Origin: Trinickia caryophylli
Lineage (GTDB): Bacteria > Pseudomonadota > Gammaproteobacteria > Burkholderiales > Burkholderiaceae
Length of the DNA stretch: 64,000 nucleotides
Direction of reading: 5' to 3'
NCBI RefSeq assembly: GCF_034424545.1
Contig: NZ_CP139971.1
Location: 372,001-436,000 of the forward strand
Positions 38,307 to 47,029 of the stretch are shown here, piece by piece (within the stretch, counting starts at the first letter, position 1; every line of letters starts with the position of its first letter). A model generated the notes under the pieces. It was not told the origin of the DNA. It searched no databases and was given only the letters and a program-made list of their open reading frames with translations. The position numbers and the translations under genes are program-made.

Positions 38307-38735
38307 ATGACGAGCCACCGCACACTGGGTCAAACGGACCGGGTATTCATCAGCGGTGCGTCCGATGTCGCCTGGGCGCGCCGGGCCGTTCAGGATCTCG
38401 CCGCGCGCGAGGGGCTCGGGCCTGCACGGGCGGCGGCGCTTGCCACGGCTGTCTCCGAGATCGCCCGCAACATCGTCGTGCACGCTGGCAGAGGCCAGGT
38501 GGCGTTCTCCGCGGTGACCGACGGCATGCGGCGCGGCATCGTCGTGGTCGCCCGCGACGACGGCCCCGGCATCCCCGATATTGCGCGCGCCATCGAGGAT
38601 GGCTATTCGACGAAGGGCAGCCTCGGTTTGGGGCTGTCGGGTGCGAAGCGTCTCGTCGACGAATTCGCGATCGAGTCCGCGCCCGGCGCAGGCGTGACGG
38701 TCACGCTGACCCAATGGGAAGACGAGGTCTTGTGA
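38307..38735 (+). CDS. RsbT/RsbW-type serine kinase (anti-sigma ATPase), second copy
   Basis: A 142-residue GHKL ATPase. It has the N box VSEIARNIVVHA, the G1 box DDGPGIPDI and the G2 region LGLGLSGAKRLVDEF, like RsbT. The ATG at 38307 was chosen by family length; the open frame extends far upstream without similarity. It is tail-to-tail with the histidine kinase gene, one base apart, at the edge of the stressosome locus that already contains an RsbT, so it is a paralogue of that protein. Its partner STAS protein may be RsbS or one encoded elsewhere. Confidence 0.85.
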   Translation: MTSHRTLGQTDRVFISGASDVAWARRAVQDLAAREGLGPARAAALATAVSEIARNIVVHAGRGQVAFSAVTDGMRRGIVVVARDDGPGIPDIARAIEDGYSTKGSLGLGLSGAKRLVDEFAIESAPGAGVTVTLTQWEDEVL

Positions 38736-38736
38736 G

Positions 38737-40089
38737 TCACACTTTCGCTTCCACGAACGCGAGCGGCAGGACTGCCGTCAACACGAATCCCGCACCGGGC
38801 GCAGTCCGGATACGGATTTCGCCACCGAGCAGCGCGGCGCGCTCGCGCATGCCGAGCAGTCCGAACGAGTGCCGGGCTCTCGGCCCGCCGCTGGTCGCGC
38901 CGCGGCCGTTGTCGGCAATCCGCACGATGCAGTTCGGGTCCTCGCGCACGATGTCGAGTACGACTTCCGTCGCCCTCGAATGGCGAGCCACATTCGTCAA
39001 CGCTTCCTGCACCATCCGATACATGTCGATCCGGCATTCGCGGTTGAATGCAATCGCATCCGCGTCGATGTGGCGAACCACGCGAATGCGATAGCGCGCC
39101 GCGAACTCGTCGGCCAGCACCTCGATGGCGGGTATCAACCCGAGATCCTGCAGCATGGGCGGGTGCAGGTCGGCCGCGATGTGCCGCACGGAATGGATCA
39201 GTTCGTCGATCATCCCATAGATGCCTTTGAGCGCACTCTCGGGCGGTGACGGCTGCCTGCCGCCGCCGTACTCGAGCAATGACGTCGCCATCTTCAAGGC
39301 CGTGAGCTGCTGCCCGAGATCGTCGTGCAACTCGCGGGCAATGCGCGCCTTTTCCTCTTCGCGAACGTGCTGGATATGCGCCGACAAGCGCCGCAATTCT
39401 TCGCGCGATGCCCTCAGCGCTTCCTCGTCGCGCTTGCGCTCGGTGATGTCCATGATCCAGCCGACCATCCGATAGGCCAGCCCCGCTTCGTTCCAGAGCG
39501 CCTGCCCGCGCGAGTGCACCCAGCGAAACTCGCCCGATTTCGTACGCACCCGGTACTCGACGTTGTAGCTGCGGCGCTCGTCGAGATGCGCGCTCAGCGC
39601 CTGCTCGACCCGTCCCAAGTCGTCCGGATGGATCGCCCCCCAGTGCGCTTGCCGTTCGTTCGGCAGCTCGTCGTCCTCATATCCCATGATCCGCTTGAAG
39701 TGGGGCGAGAAGTACACTTCGCCCGTCCGGGGATTCCAATCCCACACCCCCGCGGCGGCCCAGCTCACGGCCAACTGGAAGCGCTCTTCGCTCGCCGTCA
39801 GCGCGGCGCGGTAGCCTTCGATGGAAAGCTCGAACGGCGCCAGCAGTTCGTTGAAGAAGGCATCGGCGGCATCCACGAGCTCGAGCTGATCGGCCGGCGC
39901 CGCCGGCAGCACGAGCGCATCGAGCGCCATCCGGTGCAAGGCGGCCATCTCGAGCAAGCCGATGCCCTCGGCCATCGCCCGACGGCCGATTTCATAGGCA
40001 CGCGAAAGCTCGGTTTCGCTCCCCGCTTCAACGTAGCCTCGCAGCGCGGCAAGATATTCCGCGCGGAGCGCCTCGCGCCGCGCTGTCAT
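38737..40089 (-). CDS. Soluble PAS histidine kinase with RsbU-N-like input domain
   Basis: A 450-residue kinase without membrane segments. Residues 1-90 form an all-helical domain resembling the N-terminal domain of the phosphatase RsbU, which is where RsbT docks in Bacillus. A PAS domain (about 100-215, with IMDITERKRDEE at its end) follows, then a NarL/DegS-type HisKA_3 domain with H255 in ARELHDDLGQQL and a HATPase ending in GATSGGPRARHSFGLLGMRE. It overlaps the phosphatase gene by 4 bp. I infer that RsbT released from the stressosome activates this kinase. No cognate response regulator is in the window. Confidence 0.85.
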   Translation of the reverse strand: MTARREALRAEYLAALRGYVEAGSETELSRAYEIGRRAMAEGIGLLEMAALHRMALDALVLPAAPADQLELVDAADAFFNELLAPFELSIEGYRAALTASEERFQLAVSWAAAGVWDWNPRTGEVYFSPHFKRIMGYEDDELPNERQAHWGAIHPDDLGRVEQALSAHLDERRSYNVEYRVRTKSGEFRWVHSRGQALWNEAGLAYRMVGWIMDITERKRDEEALRASREELRRLSAHIQHVREEEKARIARELHDDLGQQLTALKMATSLLEYGGGRQPSPPESALKGIYGMIDELIHSVRHIAADLHPPMLQDLGLIPAIEVLADEFAARYRIRVVRHIDADAIAFNRECRIDMYRMVQEALTNVARHSRATEVVLDIVREDPNCIVRIADNGRGATSGGPRARHSFGLLGMRERAALLGGEIRIRTAPGAGFVLTAVLPLAFVEAKV

Positions 40090-40706
40090 GGATCCGCTCC
40101 GAGATAGCGCGCGACGACGACGTGAGCGTCGTCGTTGCCTTTCGCGTAGCCGGTCAGGACCGATTCGGCGATCTCCTGCGCGGCGGCATGCGGGCTCACC
40201 CCGGCGCCGAACGTACTCCGGATGCCGTCGGTCGCCATGACGAGGACGTCGCCGCGCGAGACCGCGATGCGATCGACGCGCAACGAGGGCAAACGGTAAC
40301 CCACCACGCCGCCGCGCGTGGAGATGGCTTCATTACGCGATTGCCCGATTCTCAGCGCGCGGATCAATACGCAGTCGACGTTGCCCACGCCCACCCATGT
40401 CAGCGACGAATCGAGCACATCGAACCACGCTACGCTCATGACGGCACCGCGCGTCTTGCGCAACGCCTCGTGGCAGCGCTGCACGAGCGCGTCGACCGGT
40501 TCGCCCGCGTGGGCTTCGATCACCGGAATCGCTGCCCGGGACGCTTCGGCTGCCTCGAAGCCATGCCCCAGGCCATCGAGCAGCGCCACCACCGCCCCGC
40601 CGCGGCACTCGACGACGGCATGCGCATCGCCCGACGGTTCCTCGAGCGCACGGCCCGCCCAGCCCCATTCGATGACAGCCTGTCGCGGCGCGGGAGGGTC
40701 GCTCAT
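40086..40706 (-). CDS. rsbX: SpoIIE/PP2C-type phosphatase, RsbX-like
   Basis: A 206-residue stand-alone PP2C-fold phosphatase of the SpoIIE family. Metal-binding motifs are VVALLDGLGHG near residue 38 and VLVMATDGIRSTF further on. It has no input domain, as in RsbX, which resets the stressosome by dephosphorylating RsbS and RsbR. The start at 40706 overlaps the stop of rsbT by 4 bp; a codon at 40715 is the alternative. Operon order R-S-T-X is the same as in other bacteria. Confidence 0.85.
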   Translation of the reverse strand: MSDPPAPRQAVIEWGWAGRALEEPSGDAHAVVECRGGAVVALLDGLGHGFEAAEASRAAIPVIEAHAGEPVDALVQRCHEALRKTRGAVMSVAWFDVLDSSLTWVGVGNVDCVLIRALRIGQSRNEAISTRGGVVGYRLPSLRVDRIAVSRGDVLVMATDGIRSTFGAGVSPHAAAQEIAESVLTGYAKGNDDAHVVVARYLGADP

Positions 40707-41104
40707 CGCAGCCACCTTTTCATCCTTACGGTCGTGCCTTTGCCGACCGTGGACGTCAGCTCGAACTCGTCCATGATCCGCTTCGTGCCCGGCAGGCCCA
40801 CGCCGAGACTGCGCGCCGTCGAATAACCGTCGCGCATCGCAAGCTCGATGTCGGGAATCCCGGGCCCTTCGTCTTCGGCGACGATTTCCACGCCCACGCG
40901 CATGCCTTCCTCGACGCGGCGCAGCGTGATCTCGCCCCGGCGAGCGTAGCTCACGATGTTGCGGGCGATCTCGGAGATCGCGAGCGCGATGATGGTCCGA
41001 TCGGTGTTCGAAAAGCCCGTTTCCGCAGCCAGCTCACGCCCTTTTTGCCGAGCGATGACGACGTCCTCCTCGTGCTCGATGGGCACACGGATTTCATCCG
41101 GCAT
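40703..41104 (-). CDS. rsbT: RsbT serine/threonine kinase of the stressosome
   Basis: A 133-residue GHKL kinase with ISEIARNIVSYARRGEI (N box), EDEGPGIPDIELAMRDGYS (G1 box) and GVGLPGTKRIMDEFEL (G2 region), the standard RsbT pattern. It phosphorylates RsbS and RsbR on stress and is then released to act on a downstream partner. The ATG at 41104 overlaps rsbS by 11 bp, suggesting coupled translation. A longer frame would start inside rsbS and is unlikely. Confidence 0.9.
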   Translation of the reverse strand: MPDEIRVPIEHEEDVVIARQKGRELAAETGFSNTDRTIIALAISEIARNIVSYARRGEITLRRVEEGMRVGVEIVAEDEGPGIPDIELAMRDGYSTARSLGVGLPGTKRIMDEFELTSTVGKGTTVRMKRWLR

Positions 41105-41468
41105 GGGGGATGCTCCCGCCTGCTGTCGTACGCAGGTATGCAAGACCTTCCTCGAGGTCGAGCGCGGTCGCGACACCGTCGAGCGTCAGCCCGAGCTGAA
41201 CCATGGCGAACGCGACCTCGGGCTGAATGCCGACGACGACCGTCGTGGCGCCACGCAGCTTCGATACATAGGCAATGCCGCGCAGCGTACGCGTGGCGAA
41301 GGAATCGAGCACGTCGAGCGCCGTCACGTCGATGATCACCCCGCGCGTGCGAAAGCGCCCGATCTTCTCGGCGAAGTCGTCGCGAAGCTGAACGAGATCC
41401 TGATCCGAGAGTGCGGACTGGATCGATGCGATCAGCACGTCTGCCTGTTTGAGGATGGGAACGGACAC
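41094..41468 (-). CDS. rsbS: RsbS STAS scaffold protein
   Basis: A 124-residue single STAS domain protein starting at a GTG (MSVPILKQADVLIASIQ). S56 in VLDSFATR corresponds to the serine of Bacillus RsbS that RsbT phosphorylates. It starts 4 bp after the rsbR stop and overlaps rsbT by 11 bp. It should form the core of the stressosome with RsbR and hold RsbT in the resting state. Confidence 0.9.
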   Translation of the reverse strand: MSVPILKQADVLIASIQSALSDQDLVQLRDDFAEKIGRFRTRGVIIDVTALDVLDSFATRTLRGIAYVSKLRGATTVVVGIQPEVAFAMVQLGLTLDGVATALDLEEGLAYLRTTAGGSIPHAG

Positions 41469-41472
41469 GGTA

Positions 41473-42444
41473 TCAGGCCCCTGCCCCGAGGTCGGCGTCG
41501 ACCGGCTCCCCATGCGTCACCCGGTAGCCGAGATTGCGCTCGGCAAGCTCGATGCCGCCTTGCAGGTCGCCCACCGTGTCGAGCCCGCCGAGCTCGATGC
41601 CGAGCGAGACGAGCGACTGCGCGACCGCCGCCGAAATGCCCGTCACGATCACGCGCGCGCCCATCAGCCGGGCCGCCGTCACCGTCTGGAGGATATGGTT
41701 GGCCACGCGCGAGTCGATCGTCGCCACGCCGGTGATGTCCATCACGACGGCCCTCGCGCGGTTCGTGCGGATGGCCTCGAGCAGACTCTCGGTAATGAGG
41801 CGCGCGCGGTAGGTATCGATGACGCCGATGATCGGCAGCAACAGCAGTCGCTCGCGCAACTGAAGCACGGGCGTGGACAGCTCGCGAATCGCTTCCTGCT
41901 GCTGGCGTATGATTCGTTCCCGCTCGAACACGAGCACATCGATGATGAGCGCGATGTCGAAAAAACCGACCTTCGTCAGCGACATGAAGGCATCGAAGGC
42001 GCCGTCGCCCGCCTCGCCGGCACGCTTCATGACGTCGGCGCCGATCACTTTCAACAGGCGGTGGAACGCGCCCAGGAACACGCGCATATCGAGGCCCGCC
42101 GCAGCGTAGAGCAAGCCCAGCTCCACGCGTTGCTCGACATAGTCGGCCCCGTAGTCGCCCGCCGCCAGCGCTTGCAGATGCTTGACTTTCAAACGCTTTG
42201 CGCGCTCGAGGAACGTGCGATTGCCAAGGAGCGGCCGTGCCTCGTCGAGACTCGCGAGATGATCGAAGAAGGCTGCGGCGTAATCCTCCGCCCGGCCCAG
42301 CACGAGATCCTTGATCGTCTCGATGCGCTTGATATCGGCCGGCTCGAGGCCGACGATCTGTTTGCGGCGCTCGATCGCAGCGCTCGACAACCCCATCTGA
42401 TGCATCAACGTCAGCGACTCGCGCTGCCCAACCTGATCCACCAT
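41473..42444 (-). CDS. rsbR: RsbR-type sensor with N-terminal globin domain and C-terminal STAS domain
   Basis: A 323-residue sensor. Residues 30-170 fit a globin-coupled-sensor fold (RAKRLKVKHLQALAAGDYG, then GLDMRVFLGAFHRLLKVIG); H89 is a candidate haem ligand. The STAS domain covers about 195-310. T191 in ELSTPVLQL and S245 in TIDSRVANHI occupy the two sites phosphorylated by RsbT in Bacillus RsbR. A haem globin would let the stressosome sense oxygen, NO or CO. GAGGAGG stands just before the ATG. First gene of a tightly overlapping five-gene operon. Confidence 0.9.
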   Translation of the reverse strand: MVDQVGQRESLTLMHQMGLSSAAIERRKQIVGLEPADIKRIETIKDLVLGRAEDYAAAFFDHLASLDEARPLLGNRTFLERAKRLKVKHLQALAAGDYGADYVEQRVELGLLYAAAGLDMRVFLGAFHRLLKVIGADVMKRAGEAGDGAFDAFMSLTKVGFFDIALIIDVLVFERERIIRQQQEAIRELSTPVLQLRERLLLLPIIGVIDTYRARLITESLLEAIRTNRARAVVMDITGVATIDSRVANHILQTVTAARLMGARVIVTGISAAVAQSLVSLGIELGGLDTVGDLQGGIELAERNLGYRVTHGEPVDADLGAGA

Positions 42445-42855
42445 GCGCGCCTCCTCGAGTGCTTGTCCGGGTCGAGCCGGCGCCCGACACCACGGGATCG
42501 GACAAGGATGATACGGATGCGGATACGGACACGGAGCAGCCGCACGGCTGCCGCCATGCGCATCCGCGGCTCATCGCGGCGCGTAACGGACGCCGCTGCA
42601 TCGGTGCAGCAATTTTCGTTCTTCGCTCCGCACCGCCGCGCGAAGCATGGCGCCCCATGCGACTGGGCCGACTCATGCTAGCCGTTTCGTCGGAGTTTTC
42701 CAAGTATAGGCAGCGTCCGGGCACTGGCAAGGGCCGTGCCTGGCGCGAAGGAGGAGGACAAACCGCGGGAGGGGAGTACGCGGCGGATGCGGCGGCGGCC
42801 GGCCGCATCGCCGGCTCGAGCAGGGTGACGGTGAGCTCGCGACGAGCGTGCGGAT
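42445..42855. other. Intergenic region upstream of rsbR
   Basis: 411 bp between the SDR stop and rsbR. Open frames crossing it have no ribosome-binding site and biased composition. It contains a likely promoter for the rsb operon (42703-42730) and no clear terminator for the biosynthetic operon. Confidence 0.6.
42703..42730 (-). promoter_or_regulatory. Candidate sigma-70 promoter of the rsb operon
   Basis: On the minus strand: TTGCCA (42730-42725), a 16-bp spacer and TATACT (42708-42703), each 5 of 6 to consensus, about 260 bp upstream of rsbR. Confidence 0.5.
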
Positions 42856-43602
42856 CTACCACCGCTCGGCAAATGGCCTGATCGTATAGTCGAAGGTCCA
42901 GGCGGAGGGATGTTGATGAGCAATATGAAACACTTCGTCCGCGATGGCATCGGGCTGCGCGAAATATTCGTCTCGCGAGAACGGCCAGCCGGCCGGCGGC
43001 TCGGCCCAGGACGGCCGCGTGCGCCCGTCGTCACCCAACCACGCGGCATCGATGACCGCATCGATCATCAGATAGCCGACGTGAACACGCTTCGGGCCCA
43101 GGTCGCGCGCCAGCGCCTCCGCGAGCACGCGTTGCGCGGCCTTCGTCGGCGCGAACAGCGCGTAGTTCGGCTTGCCGCGCAGCGATGCCGTATTGCCCGT
43201 GACGACGATGGCGCCTTCGCCGGCCGCGATCATGTCGGGAGCGCAGGCGCGCGCCAGATGCAGCAACGCCGTGGTATTGACGCGGAAGTTGCGCTCGAGC
43301 GAGGCGGGGTCGCCCTCCAGGAACGTCGCGAACGTTTCCGACACGGCGTTGTGGACGACCACCGACGGTTTGCCCATCGTGCCACGCACCCGATCGATCA
43401 CGGCTTCGAGCCGATCGGGATCGGATACGTCGCACGGGAAGGCAGCCGCCAAGGCAATCTCCTGCTCCAGGCGCGCCAGCCTCTCGCGATTGCGTGCCAG
43501 CATCGCCACGCGGTAACCGTCCCGCGCGAAACGCCGGGCAATTGCAGCGCCCGTCGCATCGCCCACGCCGGTGATCAGGCAGACCCGCTCGTTCGTCACC
43601 AT
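42856..43602 (-). CDS. SDR-family protein with altered catalytic residues
   Basis: A 248-residue short-chain dehydrogenase fold. The cofactor loop TGVGDATGAAIARRF and N109 in FRVNTTALL are present. The usual catalytic Tyr of YxxxK is F150 (FAPTK, K154 kept), and the usual Ser is replaced by N137 (VVTGNTAS), so standard ketone reduction is doubtful. The ATG at 43602 begins the family sequence. It follows the SGNH gene by 88 bp on the same strand and may be the last gene of the biosynthetic operon, or an independent gene. Confidence 0.85.
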   Translation of the reverse strand: MVTNERVCLITGVGDATGAAIARRFARDGYRVAMLARNRERLARLEQEIALAAAFPCDVSDPDRLEAVIDRVRGTMGKPSVVVHNAVSETFATFLEGDPASLERNFRVNTTALLHLARACAPDMIAAGEGAIVVTGNTASLRGKPNYALFAPTKAAQRVLAEALARDLGPKRVHVGYLMIDAVIDAAWLGDDGRTRPSWAEPPAGWPFSRDEYFAQPDAIADEVFHIAHQHPSAWTFDYTIRPFAERW

Positions 43603-43690
43603 GTTCGCTCCGTGCCCCTCGCGTGTTCGCATCGCGGCCGGCGCCGCATCGCCCCGCCCGACCCTCGCACGACGCGGCGCCGGTTCGGTC

Positions 43691-45766
43691 TCATGCGGCT
43701 GCCGCCACGCGCAGGTCGTGCAACTGGCCGAATTGCGTGCGGATATCCACCTTGTGGCCTGCCTCGAAGTCCCTTCGCAGGCGCGGGCGGGCATCCTTGC
43801 GCGACACATTGGGCCAGCGAATCGTCAGTTCGTTGAAACCGCGATTGACGATACCCGCGCTCGCACGCGTGCGCAATGCTGTCCAATCGTCTTTCAAAGT
43901 GGCCTGCATGATCGGCTTGCCGTTCAGTTCGACCACGACGTCGCCCGACTGCGTGGCCCCCGGCAGACGCGACGTGACGTCGATGGCCAGATCCTGCGGC
44001 GACGCGCAGCAGAATGTAAAGCGGCTCTCGACCCCATAGGCCGCGGCGTAAGCGCGCCGATACCAGCGGTTGCGATCGGTCAGCTCCATCGAGTGAGATT
44101 GCAGCAAATCGATCTCGTCGACTTCGCCGATCGAGAGTTCCGGCCCCGGCGCCGCGGACACCACCTCGGGAAACGCGCTCTCGATCGCGCGCAAGAGCGC
44201 ATGCTCCTTGATCACGCCGCGCGCGAGCGGGCTATATCCGACGAGACACACCTCCGCAATGTCGTTCTTGACGATCCGGTCGAACGCGGGCAGCAGCACC
44301 GTGGGCGTCTGGTGGCGGTACGCGTCGTAGACGAGCGCGATATCGGCCGCGATTCCCGGATGGTATTCGCGCGCCTTGCGCAAGTGATAGCTGCAGATTT
44401 CCGGATCCTGGCCCCAGTGCGCATTGTGAATGCCGGCAAGCAGATGGGCCCACGCCTCGTGCTCCGGCTCGGGCCGCGATGCCGCATCGATCAGGTCGCG
44501 AAGGCCGGCCTCCTTGCGGAACAATGCGGGCAGCAGCTTTTGCGAAACAGCGGCCATGGCCACGCGCATGCCTTCCGAAGTGTGGTGACAGAAGTCGAGA
44601 TAAAGACGCCGGCCCGGGATTTCATGCTCGTAGAGATCGCCGAAAAGCTGCGGCAGATCGACGACGGCCGCACCCAGTTCCGGCGCGACGCGGCGAATCG
44701 CGTCGGCCACGTTGACGAAGATGCCCGGTACCACGCGCGTATCCTCGATGATGTCGCGGCTCTTGCGCAGCGTTTCGTACACGTCCTGGCTGCGCTTGCC
44801 CAAGCCTCGCTGCGCACGGGCCAGCAAGTCGAGGCTGGCCGAAGAGGTGCCGCCATCGAGACCGATCGCGTTCGACGCGTAACGCTCGGCCGCCGCGAAA
44901 TCTCCGCTTTGCACCGCCCGTCGCGCGGCTTCGTAGGCGCGGACCCACGCCTGGGTATCATCGGCGGACATGAGCGGAACGTCGAGCGATCCTGCCGGCG
45001 CGCCGGTCCAATCGGCCACGTTGATCTCGGGAATCGCGAACACCACCGGCACGCCGAGCGGCATCAGCGATGCGCCCAACTGCCTGACGACATGGGTCGC
45101 GAACTGCTCGAGGCCGCCCAGTTGCTTTTTCAGGATCTTGGCAAAACCATCGCGCGCTTCGATGAGCTCGCCATCGCCGATGAACGCGTCGACCGACGTA
45201 TTGGCCAGCGCGCCGACACGCCAGTTGTTGCCGGCGAACACGACGACCGCATCGGGCTCGAGCAACGGCACCGAAGCGGCGATCTTCGAGAGCCACCACG
45301 GGTCGCAGTTGCTCTGTGCCAGATCGATCACCTCGACAGGCTCGCCGCAAGCCGTGAGCTGTTCGCGCAGCACCTTGGCCGGGCAATAAACGGGATCGAA
45401 GAAAAATCCGCGTGCGACCGATTCGCCCAGAAGAACGATGCGCTTCTTGTCGCCCTTCTTGCCGATGCGCTCGACGTCCGCGCAAAAGCGCCAAAGGTCG
45501 ATATGCTTGCGAGCGCGAACGAATTCGCCGGTCTCTTCGTCTTCTTCCCAGATGCTGACCGCCCGCTTCTCGGCGGCCTGCCCCTTCAGGCTGGCGAAGT
45601 CCTCGCCGAGCGCGGCAAACGGGCCTGACCAATGATCGGAGCCGTGCGAATCGACACGCGCCGCGTCGTGGCTGAGTAGCTGCAGCACCGACAACGCCGC
45701 GTTGTCCTGCCTGAGCAGTTCCGCAAACCGGCCGCTCAGTTCCTGCCGTATCGAATTGTCTGCCAT
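43691..45766 (-). CDS. Large SGNH-fold protein with inserted helical repeat
   Basis: A 691-residue protein starting at ATG 45766 with GGGAG 8-9 bases upstream. SGNH hydrolase blocks can be seen: S116 in VLLGESVARG, N180/N181 in VVFAGNNW and D391-x2-H394 in YLDFCHHTSEGM. Between the last two, residues 275-325 look like a TPR-type helix pair. A C-terminal 200 residues have no assigned fold. An esterase or acyl/carbamoyl transfer role on the cluster product is possible. It lies 117 bp after the amidohydrolase-like gene. Not a known family to me. Confidence 0.75.
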   Translation of the reverse strand: MADNSIRQELSGRFAELLRQDNAALSVLQLLSHDAARVDSHGSDHWSGPFAALGEDFASLKGQAAEKRAVSIWEEDEETGEFVRARKHIDLWRFCADVERIGKKGDKKRIVLLGESVARGFFFDPVYCPAKVLREQLTACGEPVEVIDLAQSNCDPWWLSKIAASVPLLEPDAVVVFAGNNWRVGALANTSVDAFIGDGELIEARDGFAKILKKQLGGLEQFATHVVRQLGASLMPLGVPVVFAIPEINVADWTGAPAGSLDVPLMSADDTQAWVRAYEAARRAVQSGDFAAAERYASNAIGLDGGTSSASLDLLARAQRGLGKRSQDVYETLRKSRDIIEDTRVVPGIFVNVADAIRRVAPELGAAVVDLPQLFGDLYEHEIPGRRLYLDFCHHTSEGMRVAMAAVSQKLLPALFRKEAGLRDLIDAASRPEPEHEAWAHLLAGIHNAHWGQDPEICSYHLRKAREYHPGIAADIALVYDAYRHQTPTVLLPAFDRIVKNDIAEVCLVGYSPLARGVIKEHALLRAIESAFPEVVSAAPGPELSIGEVDEIDLLQSHSMELTDRNRWYRRAYAAAYGVESRFTFCCASPQDLAIDVTSRLPGATQSGDVVVELNGKPIMQATLKDDWTALRTRASAGIVNRGFNELTIRWPNVSRKDARPRLRRDFEAGHKVDIRTQFGQLHDLRVAAAA

Positions 45767-45883
45767 GTTGATTACTCCCGTCGTTGACATGAACGTGTGA
45801 ACCTTCAGTGCGTCGCACGGCATCGTCGGCGCACGCATTGATCGAGTGAGGCGATGAAGCGGTGCACCGCGCCTGCCAGCCGC

Positions 45884-47011
45884 TCACGCATATGACGCCG
45901 CGAGTTCCGTACGGGCTTGCGCGCCGGTGCCCGCGGCCGCGGCTACACCATCCTGCATTTGCCCGCCATCGACGATCGTGAAAGCGGGCCGGCGCGTCGC
46001 GAGCAACGTCAACAACGCCGCACTGCCGGTGCGATAGTCGTCCGCGGCGTCGCGCTCGAACACGCATACGTCGGCTCGCATGCCGGGGGCGAGCGAGCCG
46101 ACGTCGGCAAGCCCCAGCGCCGCCGCGGCCGCGCGCGTCAACGCATCCGCATAGCAATCGAGCTGCGCGGCCGGCGCAAGCTGTGCGAGCTGGGCCAGAA
46201 ACGTCGGTGCGGCCTCAGCGCTCAAGTGCCATGCGGCAAGACCTTGCGCGAAAAGCGGTGCATATGCGCGCCACTGACCGGCCGCCTCCCCGCCCCCGGG
46301 AACGGCCATCGAAACCGCACACCGCATCCGCCTCAGCAGCCCGACATCGCGCCTATCGATCCCGGCTGCGCCAAACACGGTGACATCCTTGTCGTCGGGC
46401 AGCAGGTAGGCGATCAGCGCGCTTTCGGCGCAGTAAAACCGCGCGCGAAATTCGAGCGCCTCGTCGAGCGTCGGCGCGAGCCGCACGCCGACTCGCGCGC
46501 CCATCGTCTTCGCGAACTTCGCAAACTCGACGAGTTCCGTGGCGGACATGAGCGTGCCCGTTTCGAGCACCGGCATGACGGTCAGCGGGCGTCGCGCGTC
46601 CGTTCGCTCGCGGCCTCGCGACGCTTGGAGGAACCAGTCGAGAAAGCCGTTGACCTGCTCCAGGTAGTTCCCGCCGAATCGCAGCAGCGCCACCGTGCGC
46701 AGGGGCGCCGCCGGCATGGCCGCCGACATTTCGCGCATCGTGGCGCCATGCACGCCGACCGAGGTCACGCACGCCGGCCAGGCCGAACGTGCGGACCCGG
46801 CCATGGTGGCACCGGCTGCGCCGATACCGACGACGCCCGGCGTGCAGACGAGCCGCGACCCGTCCATGCCGTCGGTGAGCGTCGACGTGCCGGCGGGCAG
46901 CATGGCGCTGATACGCCCGCCGGTGATCTCCATATCGCGATGGACAAACGCATGATGCGCGCTGTCGAAGCAGAGGGTTTGCCGAATCACCCAGGATCGA
47001 ACGTGGCCCAT
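45884..47011 (-). CDS. Amidohydrolase-like protein lacking the metal-binding HxH
   Basis: A 375-residue protein of the amidohydrolase superfamily. The small beta domain is recognisable at both ends: the N-terminal strands to TPGVVGIG (residues 57-64) and the C-terminal GSLAPGMRADVCVFERD. At the position of the metal-binding HxH after the PG turn the sequence is IGAAGA, and the other usual histidines were not found, so a normal metal-dependent hydrolase is unlikely. It may have a different chemistry or a structural role. The gene is 18 bp after the carbamoyltransferase gene and clearly in its operon. Confidence 0.75.
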   Translation of the reverse strand: MGHVRSWVIRQTLCFDSAHHAFVHRDMEITGGRISAMLPAGTSTLTDGMDGSRLVCTPGVVGIGAAGATMAGSARSAWPACVTSVGVHGATMREMSAAMPAAPLRTVALLRFGGNYLEQVNGFLDWFLQASRGRERTDARRPLTVMPVLETGTLMSATELVEFAKFAKTMGARVGVRLAPTLDEALEFRARFYCAESALIAYLLPDDKDVTVFGAAGIDRRDVGLLRRMRCAVSMAVPGGGEAAGQWRAYAPLFAQGLAAWHLSAEAAPTFLAQLAQLAPAAQLDCYADALTRAAAAALGLADVGSLAPGMRADVCVFERDAADDYRTGSAALLTLLATRRPAFTIVDGGQMQDGVAAAAGTGAQARTELAASYA

Positions 47012-47029
47012 GCTGCGCGCTCCGGTGGA

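Noticed and set aside
42459..42881. 140-residue frame in the gap upstream of rsbR
   Set aside because: No ribosome-binding site, low-complexity start and no recognisable domain.
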